A stretch of 16,127 nt of DNA from Comamonas sp. Its GTDB lineage: Bacteria; Pseudomonadota; Gammaproteobacteria; Burkholderiales; Burkholderiaceae_C. This document shows positions 4,477-12,561 of the stretch, piece after piece. Made by a program: the position numbers and the translations under genes. Every line of letters starts with the position of its first letter. Position 1 is the stretch's first letter. The DNA lies in NCBI GenBank assembly GCA_019236485.1, contig JAFAIY010000201.1, positions 1 through 16,127 of the forward strand, read 5' to 3'. The notes below the pieces were generated by a model. That model did no database searches, was not told the origin of the DNA, and saw only the letters and a program-made list of their open reading frames with translations.

Positions 4477-7284
4477 GTGTCCAAACAGGACTTGAATCGG
4501 CGCAGCTTTCTCAAGGCTGCCGCCGCCATGGGCGTGATTGCAAGTGTGCGCCCGGTCAAAGACGCGCTTGCGGAATTGCTGACGCCTGTCGGCGGCCAGG
4601 AGAGCCTCTGGATCAGCGGCAACAAGCTCAACTATCGCCGCGACGGCATGGCCAAGGTCACGGGGCAGAAAGTCTTTGCCATAGACCTGCGCGCCAAGGA
4701 CATGCCGGGCTGGCCCGAGCAGCAGTCGCATGCGCTGACCATCCACATTCCGCGAGCAGACCGCATCTACGAAGGCCTGGACCTGTCCGTGCTGGAAGGC
4801 TGCCAGCCCGATGTGCTGATCGATGCCGAGACCCTGGCCGCTGACGGCCTGGTCATGCCCGAGTCCAGCTTTTACGGCGACTTCTTTCTCAAGAAGGGTC
4901 AGCTCTCGCCCATGCTGGGCCAGCCGGTGGCAATCGGCATCTGGCACGACTACGAGAAGTTCCGCGTGGCCAACCAGCGCCTGCGCTTCAACGACGCCAT
5001 CTTCCGTTTCGGCGCCGAGGCCAAGCAGCCGGCCCGCACGCCCTATGGGGCCGCGCGCTATGTGCGCGTGCAAGGGGATGATGTGTATGGCGAGGACAAG
5101 TTCTCGGCCATGAAGAACACCGCGGTCTGGCCTAAGCTCGACGAGCAGGGCGTGCACTGGCCCGACCAGAACCACCCCGCCTTCGGTGCGCTGATGGCCG
5201 AGTCGGCCCGCATCCAGGCCGAGATGAAGCAGCCCAAGGACGGTCTGCGCTCCTTTGCCCGCAAGTACTACAGCCAATCCGTCGAGCATATGGCGATGGA
5301 GATGGAAAACGGCCTGGCCTGGTACAGCCGTGACACGGGCGTGATGCACCTCGTGGCGGGCACCCAGGCCCCCTACAGTGCGGCCGAGCACATCATGCAC
5401 ATGATGAAGGACAGCCGCCTGCCGCTCAAGGAGCTGGACTACATCAGCTCCTATACCGTGGGTTACGGCCAGAAGGAGCACCAGCCCTTCCCGTTCTACG
5501 TGGCGCTGACCTCGCTGTATGCCCAGGGGCGCCCGGTGCGGCTGGCCCTGGATCGCTGGAAGCACTTCCAGTTCGCGCTCAAGCGCCACGCTTTCGACAC
5601 CGAAAGCGCCATCTCGGTGGACAAGGACGGAAAATTCCACGCCTTTACCTGCAATATGGTGGGCGATGGCGGTGGCGTGGCGAACTTCAGCGCCTCCGTG
5701 GGCCAGGTGGCCGTGACGGCGGCGCAGTCCATCTACTATTTCCCCGAAAGCGATCTGTCCGAGCAGGTGAATACCTCCATCGGCGTGACGGCAGGGTCCT
5801 TCCGCGGCTACGGCACCATCCAGTCCATGGGCGCGACCGAGATGCTGGTGGACGAGATCGCTCATGAGATCGGCATGGATGCCATCGAGTTGCGCAAGCG
5901 CAATGTGATGCAGAGCAGCATGAAGAACACCCAGGGGGCATCGCCTGCGGGTCAGATGCGCATCGGTGAAATCCTCGACCTCGCCGCCAAGGATCCGATG
6001 TGGATCGAGCGAGACAAGCGCAAGGCCGACTACGAGGCCAGGAACCCCGGGATGCGCTATGGCATCGGCTTCGGTGCCGTGCAAAAAGACTTCGGCACCG
6101 GCGCGGAAGCGGCCATTGTGCAGATCGAGGTCACGCCCGAAGGCCGCATCAAGATGCGCCACCTGACCACCGAGGTGGGTACGGGCAGCACCACGGCGCA
6201 GCTGCTGGTGACCGAGCCTTTCCTGGGCCGGCCCGCGGACGAGGTGGACTTCGCGGTGAACCACTGGGACAACATGCCCTTGCACACCAAGGACGAGCCC
6301 TACACCACGCCCCAGGCCAAGGAAGACGAGCTTGCCAAGGACCCGACCTGGGTGCCGCGCATGGTCTCGCCCGTGTCGGCCTCCAACTCGGCTTATTTCT
6401 TCAGCCATGCCACGCAGCAGGCGGCGCAATTGCTGCTCAAGCTCTGCCTGTGGCCGGCAGCCCAGTCCCTGTGGTCGGGCAAGGCCGGCGGCGACGGCCA
6501 GATCACGGGCAGCGCCACCACCGAAGCCATGCTGGAATGGCGTGGCCGCATGCTGGTGGCCGAGGGCATGGAGCCCCTGAGCCTGGAGCGCCTGGCCGCC
6601 CGTGCACACGAGCTGGGCATGGTGACCGGCGTGTGCGTGCACACCTTCAACCGCTGGGCCTGGGCCAAGGCCGATTTCACCGTGGAAGGCAAGAAGTTCC
6701 AGGCGCTGGTGGATGCGCTTTCGGTGCAGTACGGCAAGGGTGCAAGCGATGCCAAGAAGGCCGCCATGAAGCATGGCGGCTATGCCTTCATCGCGCGCGA
6801 CAAGGTCTACTACCCGCCGGTGCAGCGTACCAACGCGGGCACGGTGTATTACGCGCCCTGCGCCACCATGGTGGAGCTGGCGGTTTCCACCGGCACCGGC
6901 AAGGTGCAGCTGCTGTCGCACAAGACCTGGCTGGAATGCGGCACGCAGATCGTGCCCGAGCTGGTGTCGGGCCAGATCCAGGGTGGCGTTGCCATGGGCA
7001 TAGGCCATGCGCTCTACGAAGACCTGCCGCTGCACGAAGACGGCCCCGGCAACGGCAAGTGGGGCCTGAGCCGCTACCACGTGCCGCGTGCCAGCGAAGT
7101 GGCCGTGTGGACCTGCGAAGGCCATGTGCTGCCGCCCCTGTCGCGCACCGACCCGCCCAAGGGCATGGCCGAGGTGATCCTCATCCCCGTGATGGCCGCC
7201 TGCGTCAACGCAGTGGCCCACGCAACCGGCAAGCGTTTCTACGCCACCCCTGTGACCCCCGAAAAAATCAAAGAGGCCCTGTGA
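4477..7284 (+). CDS. Tat-exported xanthine-oxidase-family molybdopterin-binding subunit
   Basis: This is the 935-residue catalytic Mo-cofactor subunit of a periplasmic molybdenum hydroxylase, which oxidises an aldehyde or N-heterocycle with water as oxygen donor. GTG 4477 is chosen because AAGGAG lies 8 nt upstream; an in-frame ATG at 4447 falls inside the leader hairpin. A twin-arginine signal is evident (NRRSFLKAAAA, R8-R9), with possible cleavage after DALA. An alpha/beta hammerhead (about 45-190) precedes the Mo domains (from about 265). Active-site equivalents are Q297 (GTQAP), R443 (GSFRGYG) and catalytic E899 (PPKGMAEVIL). The usual GGFGGK loop reads VGYGQK (329-333), and the expected G-x-G-Q-G reads EVGTGSTT. 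It is about 150-200 residues longer than IorB-like subunits, with extra sequence between the GTGSTT block and the C-terminal domain. The stop overlaps the next start (TGATG). The substrate is unknown. Confidence 0.92.
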   Translation: MSKQDLNRRSFLKAAAAMGVIASVRPVKDALAELLTPVGGQESLWISGNKLNYRRDGMAKVTGQKVFAIDLRAKDMPGWPEQQSHALTIHIPRADRIYEGLDLSVLEGCQPDVLIDAETLAADGLVMPESSFYGDFFLKKGQLSPMLGQPVAIGIWHDYEKFRVANQRLRFNDAIFRFGAEAKQPARTPYGAARYVRVQGDDVYGEDKFSAMKNTAVWPKLDEQGVHWPDQNHPAFGALMAESARIQAEMKQPKDGLRSFARKYYSQSVEHMAMEMENGLAWYSRDTGVMHLVAGTQAPYSAAEHIMHMMKDSRLPLKELDYISSYTVGYGQKEHQPFPFYVALTSLYAQGRPVRLALDRWKHFQFALKRHAFDTESAISVDKDGKFHAFTCNMVGDGGGVANFSASVGQVAVTAAQSIYYFPESDLSEQVNTSIGVTAGSFRGYGTIQSMGATEMLVDEIAHEIGMDAIELRKRNVMQSSMKNTQGASPAGQMRIGEILDLAAKDPMWIERDKRKADYEARNPGMRYGIGFGAVQKDFGTGAEAAIVQIEVTPEGRIKMRHLTTEVGTGSTTAQLLVTEPFLGRPADEVDFAVNHWDNMPLHTKDEPYTTPQAKEDELAKDPTWVPRMVSPVSASNSAYFFSHATQQAAQLLLKLCLWPAAQSLWSGKAGGDGQITGSATTEAMLEWRGRMLVAEGMEPLSLERLAARAHELGMVTGVCVHTFNRWAWAKADFTVEGKKFQALVDALSVQYGKGASDAKKAAMKHGGYAFIARDKVYYPPVQRTNAGTVYYAPCATMVELAVSTGTGKVQLLSHKTWLECGTQIVPELVSGQIQGGVAMGIGHALYEDLPLHEDGPGNGKWGLSRYHVPRASEVAVWTCEGHVLPPLSRTDPPKGMAEVILIPVMAACVNAVAHATGKRFYATPVTPEKIKEAL

Positions 7285-7856
7285 TGTCCTCCGACCGAAT
7301 TCAATTCTCCGCCACGATCAACCGCAAAAAAGTAGGCCCCGTCGACGTTCCCAAGGACTTGATGATGATCGAGTTCCTGCAGGAGTACGCGGGCATGAAC
7401 GGCACGCGCCTGGGCTGCGGCCAGGGCGTGTGCCGCGCCTGCACCATCATCGTCGACGACCCCGAAAAAGGCTCGATCACCGTGCCCGCCTGCGTGACCG
7501 GCGTGACCTGGCTCAACGGCAAGACCATCCGCACCGTGGAGGGCATCGCCTCGGTGGACGACAAGGGCGTGGTCCACCCCTCGCCGGTGCAAAAAGCGTT
7601 TCTCGAGCACTATTCCTTCCAGTGCGGCTACTGCACGCCGGGCTTTGTGAACTCGGCCACGGTGCTGATGGAAAAGCTGGAAAAGCACCCCGTGCCCGCC
7701 GACGAGGTGGAGAAAGCCATCGAGGAGCAGCTCGAGCCCCATATCTGCCGCTGCACCGGCTATGTGCGCTACTACCATGCGGTGCGCGACGTGATCCTGA
7801 AGACGCCGGGCCTGACCACGGGCAAGCGCACCAAGGAGGTCGTGAACAATGGCTAA
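7284..7856 (+). CDS. [2Fe-2S] subunit of the molybdenum hydroxylase
   Basis: The 190-residue electron-transfer subunit has the two-domain layout of CoxS/IorA-type proteins. A plant-type ferredoxin domain binds one cluster through C45, C50, C53 and C70 (GCGQGVCRAC, then PAC). A four-helix domain binds the second through C114, C117, C155 and C157 (QCGYCTPGF and HICRCTGY). Q113 before the first helical-domain cysteine is the usual pterin-side residue. It has no signal peptide and presumably travels through the Tat system folded, as a passenger of the large subunit. The start ATG at 7284 overlaps the previous stop by one base, and its own stop lies 8 nt inside the next gene, so translation is almost certainly coupled. 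The reading frame stays open far upstream, but that part is only an out-of-frame reading of the large subunit. Length is slightly above the typical 150-170 residues because of a C-terminal tail. Confidence 0.96.
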   Translation: MSSDRIQFSATINRKKVGPVDVPKDLMMIEFLQEYAGMNGTRLGCGQGVCRACTIIVDDPEKGSITVPACVTGVTWLNGKTIRTVEGIASVDDKGVVHPSPVQKAFLEHYSFQCGYCTPGFVNSATVLMEKLEKHPVPADEVEKAIEEQLEPHICRCTGYVRYYHAVRDVILKTPGLTTGKRTKEVVNNG

Positions 7857-9135
7857 GACCTGGATCAAGGGCCTGGGCGCGGCCGCCGTGCTGGGCGTGC
7901 TCGTGGCCGGCGGCATGTATCTGTACGGCAGCTCCAGCGGCGACATCCCCGCGGCCACGGTGGACTTCGCCAAGCTGGGGCCGCAGGAGTACGACAAGCT
8001 CTACAAGCGCGGTGAGCAGGTGTTCCGCGCCGGCGACTGCGCGGCCTGCCACAGCTCGCCGCAGACCGGCGCCGAGCTGGCCGGCGGCGTGCCCATGGTC
8101 ACGCCCATGGGCACGCTCTACGGCAGCAATATCTCGCCCTCCAAGGAGCATGGCATAGGCAGCTGGACGGCCGACGACCTGTACCGCGCGGTGGCCACGG
8201 GCATCGCCCCCGGCCGCAAGGTTCTGTACCCGGCCATGCCATATGCGAGCTATCACCAGATCACGCGTGGCGATGTCGATGCGCTGTGGGTGTGGCTGAT
8301 GAAGCAGCCCGCGGTGGAAGTGGGCAGCAAGCCCGGCGAGATGTCCTTCCCCTTCAACATCCGTCCCGCGGTGGCGATGTGGAATGTGCTCAACCGCCCG
8401 GCGGCCAAGGAGTTCGACATCTCGGTGGACGAGCTGGCCCGCGGCAAGTACCTGGTGGATGTGCTGGGCCATTGCGCCGAATGCCATAGCCCGCGCACCA
8501 AGCTGACTTTCGCCATGGACAAGTCGCGCTATCTGGAGGGCAGCATCATCGAGGGCGCATACGCTCCGGCGCTGACGCCCGAGGCGCTGAGCGAGCGCGG
8601 CTGGACCAAGGACGATCTGGTCAAGTTCTTCCGCACCGGGCTGTCGCCGCAGGGCGTGATGACCTTCGGCATGTCCTCGGTGCTGGATCATTCCACCTCG
8701 CGCATGGCCGAAGCCGATGTACACGCCATGGCTGCCTATCTGACCCAGAACCGCGCAATGCCCGGCCCCAAGGTCAAGGCCGCGGAAGGACAGACCAGCG
8801 TCAAGGGCGAGAACCTGTACCTGGGCCTGTGTGCGGGCTGCCACGGTGCGCAGGGCGATGGCCAGCCGCATTCCTCGGTGCCCATGAACACCAACACCAC
8901 GGCCATGTACTCCACGCCCATCAATCTGATCCGCGTGATCCGCGAAGGCGTGCATGAGCGCGACTTGGCCCATGGCGAGCGCATGCAGACCATGCCTGCC
9001 TATGCCGACAAGCTCAGCAACGAGGAGATGGCGGATCTGGTCAACTACATGCGCCAGACCTGGGGCGGCCAGCCCGGCAATGTGACCGCCGCGCAGGTTG
9101 CGGAGCAGGTGCAGATCATAGAGCACAGCAAGTAA
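7849..9135 (+). CDS. Membrane-anchored triheme cytochrome c subunit
   Basis: The 428-residue protein starts with a short basic stretch and one hydrophobic helix (about residues 8-26) that is probably an uncleaved anchor or a signal. Three class I cytochrome c domains follow, each with a CxxCH heme site: C64-AA-C67-H68, C209-AE-C212-H213 and C328-AG-C331-H332. Likely methionine sixth ligands are M130 (YPAMPYASY) in domain 1, a Met in GVMTFGMSS in domain 2 and one in MQTMPAYADKL in domain 3. This is the layout of the cytochrome subunits of alcohol, gluconate and periplasmic aldehyde dehydrogenases, which pass electrons from the dehydrogenase to ubiquinone or a terminal oxidase. Heme is attached in the periplasm, which agrees with the Tat signal on the large subunit. 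The gene overlaps the [2Fe-2S] gene by 8 nt and is the last of the operon, with a strong terminator 16 nt after its stop. Confidence 0.95.
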   Translation: MAKTWIKGLGAAAVLGVLVAGGMYLYGSSSGDIPAATVDFAKLGPQEYDKLYKRGEQVFRAGDCAACHSSPQTGAELAGGVPMVTPMGTLYGSNISPSKEHGIGSWTADDLYRAVATGIAPGRKVLYPAMPYASYHQITRGDVDALWVWLMKQPAVEVGSKPGEMSFPFNIRPAVAMWNVLNRPAAKEFDISVDELARGKYLVDVLGHCAECHSPRTKLTFAMDKSRYLEGSIIEGAYAPALTPEALSERGWTKDDLVKFFRTGLSPQGVMTFGMSSVLDHSTSRMAEADVHAMAAYLTQNRAMPGPKVKAAEGQTSVKGENLYLGLCAGCHGAQGDGQPHSSVPMNTNTTAMYSTPINLIRVIREGVHERDLAHGERMQTMPAYADKLSNEEMADLVNYMRQTWGGQPGNVTAAQVAEQVQIIEHSK

Positions 9136-9150
9136 CTCCGAGCGTGCCTC

Positions 9151-9195
9151 AAGGCCACGGTCGTCCGCGCTTTGCCGCGGCGGCCGTGGCCTTTT
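9151..9195 (+). terminator. Intrinsic terminator of the molybdenum hydroxylase operon
   Basis: AAGGCCACGG (9151-9160) pairs with CCGTGGCCTT (9184-9193). An inner stem CCGCG/CGCGG (9165-9169/9176-9180) stacks in the loop, and TTTTGTTTT follows from 9192. It begins 16 nt after the cytochrome c stop codon. Confidence 0.92.
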
Positions 9196-9282
9196 GTTTT
9201 GGGTGGCGCGCCGTAGTGACGGGGACGGATGCGACGGGCCACGCATCACCAGGCCGGCTTTGTATCGTGCTTGGGCTCTGTG

Positions 9283-9302
9283 AAAAGCCGGGCCGTGCCG
9301 GC
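9283..9302 (-). terminator. Intrinsic terminator of the hem operon
   Basis: On the minus strand GCCGG (9302-9298) and CCGGC (9291-9287) enclose a 6-nt loop and are followed by TTTT (9286-9283). It lies two bases after the hemY stop. The stem is short but GC-only. The 87 bases between it and the convergent terminator at 9151-9195 hold nothing recognisable. Confidence 0.75.
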
Positions 9303-9304
9303 GC

Positions 9305-10615
9305 TTATTCGTCCTGAGCGGGATTGTCGGGCAGCACCACCATGGCCTGGGCCGCGAGCTTCCAGGCGATGGCCGAGGCCTCCATATCGCCGCGGTGCTC
9401 GGCCATCAGGGCCAGGCGCTGCCAGGCGCGGGTGCGCAGCAAAGGCTCTTCCAGCTGCGGGGCCGCGCGGGTCAGCAGCTGCTGGGCCTTGCCCCAAAGC
9501 TGGCGCTGCACGCAGGCCATGCCCGCCAGATACTGCAGGCGCGGCTCGCGCGGATTGGCATTGGCCGCGGCCTCCATGCGGGCCAGCCAGGCGCCGTCGA
9601 GCTTGCCCAGGCAGGACTGCAGCACCTGCACCAGCTTGGGCAGATGGGCTTCGGTGCGCGGGCTGGGCCGGTCCAGCAAATGCTCCCACACGGGCAGCAG
9701 CCAGGCGCGGGCCTGGGGCGCTTCGCCGCCCAGCTCCACCAGGCGTTCGGTGGCGGGAATTGCAATCTCGGGCATGGCGCGCTCGTCCTCGTCCAGCGAC
9801 AGCCAGAACTGCTGCAGCGAGGAGGTATCGCGCGCATCGCGGATGCTGGCCAGCAGCAGGCCGCGCACCACGCTGGCCGAGGCCGCGGGCGAGAACGCAC
9901 GGTGCTTGGCCAGCAGGCGGGCCGTGTCCAGGGCGATGCGCGTATCGCCGGCCAGGCGCGCGGCCTTGAGCTTGATGCGTAGCGCTATGGTGCGTCGCCC
10001 CGCGCCCTGGGGTAGTTCGCCGAGGCGGCGCATGGAGTCGGCGGCGTCGCGGTCATCGAGAGCCCAGCGCGCGGCGCGCATCTGTGCGCCCTCGCGGATT
10101 TCCGTGTCCTGGGTGTTGCCCGGAGACGGCAGCACCTCCATGGCCTGCTGCCAGTGCTTGTCGCGCAGAGAACCGTCCTGCAGCGCATGCGAGGCATCGG
10201 CGGCCAGCAGATGGGCCGTGGCATTGAGGCGCTCGCCATAGGGGATCGCGGCCTTGGCGTCGCGCAGCGATTGCTCGGTGGACAGAGCGGACAGCGCGGC
10301 CTTGCGCGCGCGCAGAAAACGGCCGGCCTGCAGATGCGACAGCGCCTCCAGCAGGCTCTGGCTCATGCCGCGCTCTTTTTGCTGCATGCGCCAGCGGCGC
10401 GCCTGGTGCGGCATCTGCAGCAGCGTGGCCAGCGCGCGCAAGGCCACATAGAGCAGCACAAAGGCCAGCAGGATCAGGACTATGGCCAGATTCAGCGACA
10501 TGTCCACGCGGTACGGCGACCAGAACCAGGTCACGGTGCTCTGGTTGTTGCCGGCAAACAAGGCCGCGGCCACGGCCACGGCAAACAGACCCATCAACCA
10601 CAAGGCGGCACGCAT
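9305..10615 (-). CDS. hemY: HemY-family membrane TPR protein
   Basis: The 436-residue inner-membrane protein has two N-terminal transmembrane helices (about residues 5-22 and 41-62), joined by the conserved-looking loop NNQSTVTWFWSPYRVDMS. A long helical, alanine- and arginine-rich domain of TPR-like repeats follows, facing the periplasm or cytoplasm depending on topology. This is the HemY_N plus TPR layout of the last gene of hemCDXY clusters in proteobacteria. The exact role in tetrapyrrole metabolism is not known; it is unrelated to the Bacillus HemY coproporphyrinogen oxidase. The ATG at 10615 has an excellent GAGGAGG ribosome-binding site inside the 17-nt gap after hemX, which supports co-transcription. 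A terminator follows directly. Confidence 0.93.
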   Translation of the reverse strand: MRAALWLMGLFAVAVAAALFAGNNQSTVTWFWSPYRVDMSLNLAIVLILLAFVLLYVALRALATLLQMPHQARRWRMQQKERGMSQSLLEALSHLQAGRFLRARKAALSALSTEQSLRDAKAAIPYGERLNATAHLLAADASHALQDGSLRDKHWQQAMEVLPSPGNTQDTEIREGAQMRAARWALDDRDAADSMRRLGELPQGAGRRTIALRIKLKAARLAGDTRIALDTARLLAKHRAFSPAASASVVRGLLLASIRDARDTSSLQQFWLSLDEDERAMPEIAIPATERLVELGGEAPQARAWLLPVWEHLLDRPSPRTEAHLPKLVQVLQSCLGKLDGAWLARMEAAANANPREPRLQYLAGMACVQRQLWGKAQQLLTRAAPQLEEPLLRTRAWQRLALMAEHRGDMEASAIAWKLAAQAMVVLPDNPAQDE

Positions 10616-10632
10616 CTCTGTGTCCTCCTCGG

Positions 10633-11742
10633 TTAGCGGCCGGCGGCCGCAGTGGCCAGCGCGGTCAGAGTGTCGTCCAGTTGCAGGCGTTCGTTGGAAT
10701 GCAGATTGGCCTGGATCTGCTGCAGCTGCGCCTGTGCGATCTGGGTGCGGCGCGCACGGGTGTCAAAGTATTTGTTGAGCATGGCCCCGGCCGAGCTCAG
10801 GTCCACGCGGGCCGATTCCCACTGGCGCGAGAGCAGGGCCAGGCGTGCATTGAGCAGCTTGAGCTTGAGGTTCTCGCGCAGGAAATAGCCTTGCTCCGGA
10901 GCCAGCAGGGCGGCCTCGGGGTGATCGATGCGGCGCACGCGCACCAGGTCGGCCGCGCCGTCCTTGAACGACTGCCAGACGCGTTCGCTCTGTCCCTGCC
11001 ACCAGGCCCACTGGGTGGGCGCGAGGCCGGCATCGGGCGCTGCCGGCGTGGCCGTGCTGCCGCGCTCCTGCAGCGCATTGCGCCCGCGCAGCCGGCCCAC
11101 ATCGTTGATCAGCGGCAGCTCGTCCACCTGGCGCGTCAGGTCTTCGATGCGCGCCAGCACGCCGCTGGTGTCGGTCACGCTCATGCGCGAGAGCTTGTCC
11201 AGGTCCAGGTCTATGGCGCGCACCACGGGGGCCAGGCGCGGCTGGGCCGTGCTTTCCACGCGCTTCCTGGCGGATTTGAGGGTGGAGACCAGAGGCTGCA
11301 GGCTGCCCGAGAGCTCGGCCTGCTGCTGGGCCAGGCGCACCGAGGATTCGATATCGGCCACGAGGTTTTCATCGCGCGAGCGCGACATGCTCTGCATCAG
11401 CTCCTCGAGCTGGTTGCGCTGCAGGCTGAGTTCGCCGACGCGCGCTTCCATGACCGAGACCCGGGCCGCACTGTCGCGCGCCAGATCCTGGGCATCCTTG
11501 GCCAGGGTGCGGGCCTCGACGGACTGCGCGCCCGACTGGGCCGACTGGCGCGCCAGCTGCTCCTGCATATTGCCCACGCGCTGCCACAGCATGCCGCAGG
11601 CCACCAGGGCGGCTGCGGCCACGGCTCCCAGTGTCAGCACCAGGGCCAGGGGCGCGGCTCGGCCCGTGCCGGGAGGGGCTGCGTGGCCGGGCGGGGTATC
11701 CGTTTGCTGTTGATCGGTGGTGGGGATGGCGTCAGGGCTCAT
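10633..11742 (-). CDS. hemX: HemX-family membrane protein (uroporphyrinogen-III C-methyltransferase-like by name only)
   Basis: The 369-residue protein has a cytoplasmic, proline- and threonine-rich N-terminus (1-30) and one transmembrane helix (about 31-52). A coiled coil (about 55-125, rich in Q, A, E and R) and a mainly helical C-terminal domain follow, with the family-typical segments WWQGQSERVWQSFKD, LVRVRRID and ALLAPEQGYFLRENLKLKL. Databases often call it uroporphyrinogen-III C-methyltransferase, but no SAM-binding glycine motif of CobA/CysG type is visible, so that activity should not be assumed. Its start codon overlaps the hemD stop (ATGA), which implies translational coupling; there is no clear ribosome-binding site of its own. 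It is followed 17 nt later by hemY. Confidence 0.92.
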   Translation of the reverse strand: MSPDAIPTTDQQQTDTPPGHAAPPGTGRAAPLALVLTLGAVAAAALVACGMLWQRVGNMQEQLARQSAQSGAQSVEARTLAKDAQDLARDSAARVSVMEARVGELSLQRNQLEELMQSMSRSRDENLVADIESSVRLAQQQAELSGSLQPLVSTLKSARKRVESTAQPRLAPVVRAIDLDLDKLSRMSVTDTSGVLARIEDLTRQVDELPLINDVGRLRGRNALQERGSTATPAAPDAGLAPTQWAWWQGQSERVWQSFKDGAADLVRVRRIDHPEAALLAPEQGYFLRENLKLKLLNARLALLSRQWESARVDLSSAGAMLNKYFDTRARRTQIAQAQLQQIQANLHSNERLQLDDTLTALATAAAGR

Positions 11743-12548
11743 AGAGCCGATTCTATAGACGCGAGCACCTCATCCTGCAGAGGGCGGCTTTGCAAAACCG
11801 TGCCGAAACCCGCGGCCAGCGCTTTGCCGGCAATGCGTTCGTGGGTAGTAAGCGCTCGCCCATGCCGCCAATCCTGTCCGGGCATGATCTGTTGCAGGTT
11901 GGCAACAGCCTCCGAGCTGCTGAACAGCCACAGGCTGCCGTCGCTGGCCGCCTGCCGCGCCAGCTCCAGCTGCTGGGGCGTCCATTGCGGCAGCTGGCGC
12001 TCGTAGACGGCCAGCAGCTCGACCTCGGCCCCGGCCTCGCGCAGGCGCGCGGCCAGCCAGTCGCGGCCGGCGCCCTGGGTGCTGGGCGTGGCCGCAGCGG
12101 GCGCGGGGCTGGCGCCGCGCACAATCAGCACGCGGTCGCCGGGTCGGATCTGCGCGTGCACGTTCTGCCATAGCGACTCGGATTCAAACTGCGCGGCGTC
12201 CGGCGCCGGGCCGTCGATCTGGGCCTGGGGCAGGCCCGCCGCGAGCAGGGCGCGCTCGGTGCCAGGGCCCGGCGTCCAGGCCCGGGTTTCGGCCGCCAGC
12301 AGCGCCGGTGCCTGAGGCGCTGCAAAGAAATGCTGTACCGCATTGCCGCTCACAAACATCACGGCGCGGTAATGCGCGGGAGTCTGGGCGTCGCGGCGCG
12401 CCGCGGCCAGGGCCTGCTGCGAGGCCGCGTCCGCGCACGGGCCTATCGCCAGCAGCGGCAGGGCCTGGGCCGCAATGCCGCGGGCCTGCAGCGCCTGCAC
12501 CCAGGGCTGGGCGTCGTGCAGCGGACGGGTGACCAGTACGCGGCGCAT
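11739..12548 (-). CDS. hemD: Uroporphyrinogen-III synthase
   Basis: The 269-residue cytoplasmic enzyme closes linear hydroxymethylbilane into uroporphyrinogen III with inversion of ring D. The family is poorly conserved. The recognisable parts here are the start MRRVLVTRPLHDAQPWVQAL, FVSGNAVQHFF, TPGPGTERALLAAG, the ESESLW stretch, VLIVRG and GRDWLAARLREAGAEVELLAVYER, followed by LWLFSSSEAVANL. The two-lobed layout with a hinge agrees with this order. The start is set at 12548, 13 nt after the hemC stop. The frame is open to 12647 inside hemC, but the added sequence does not resemble the family. There is no obvious ribosome-binding site, so coupling with hemC is likely. The end overlaps hemX by 4 nt. 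Position next to hemC makes the assignment firm. Confidence 0.95.
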   Translation of the reverse strand: MRRVLVTRPLHDAQPWVQALQARGIAAQALPLLAIGPCADAASQQALAAARRDAQTPAHYRAVMFVSGNAVQHFFAAPQAPALLAAETRAWTPGPGTERALLAAGLPQAQIDGPAPDAAQFESESLWQNVHAQIRPGDRVLIVRGASPAPAAATPSTQGAGRDWLAARLREAGAEVELLAVYERQLPQWTPQQLELARQAASDGSLWLFSSSEAVANLQQIMPGQDWRHGRALTTHERIAGKALAAGFGTVLQSRPLQDEVLASIESAL

Positions 12549-12561
12549 GCGGCTGGGGGAA

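Noticed and set aside
4216..7221. 1001-codon open frame on the minus strand opposite the molybdopterin subunit
   Set aside because: It is the complement of a gene with clear family motifs; the translation is rich in H, G, A and R, as expected from high-GC antisense frames, and has no recognisable domain.
6000..7283. N-terminal extension of the [2Fe-2S] frame by over 400 codons
   Set aside because: This part is the large-subunit gene read in another frame; the ATG at 7284 with stop-start overlap is the normal beginning of this protein family.
7513..9249. 578-codon minus-strand open frame opposite the triheme cytochrome
   Set aside because: The plus strand has three CxxCH sites and family-like domains; the antisense frame is a GC artefact.
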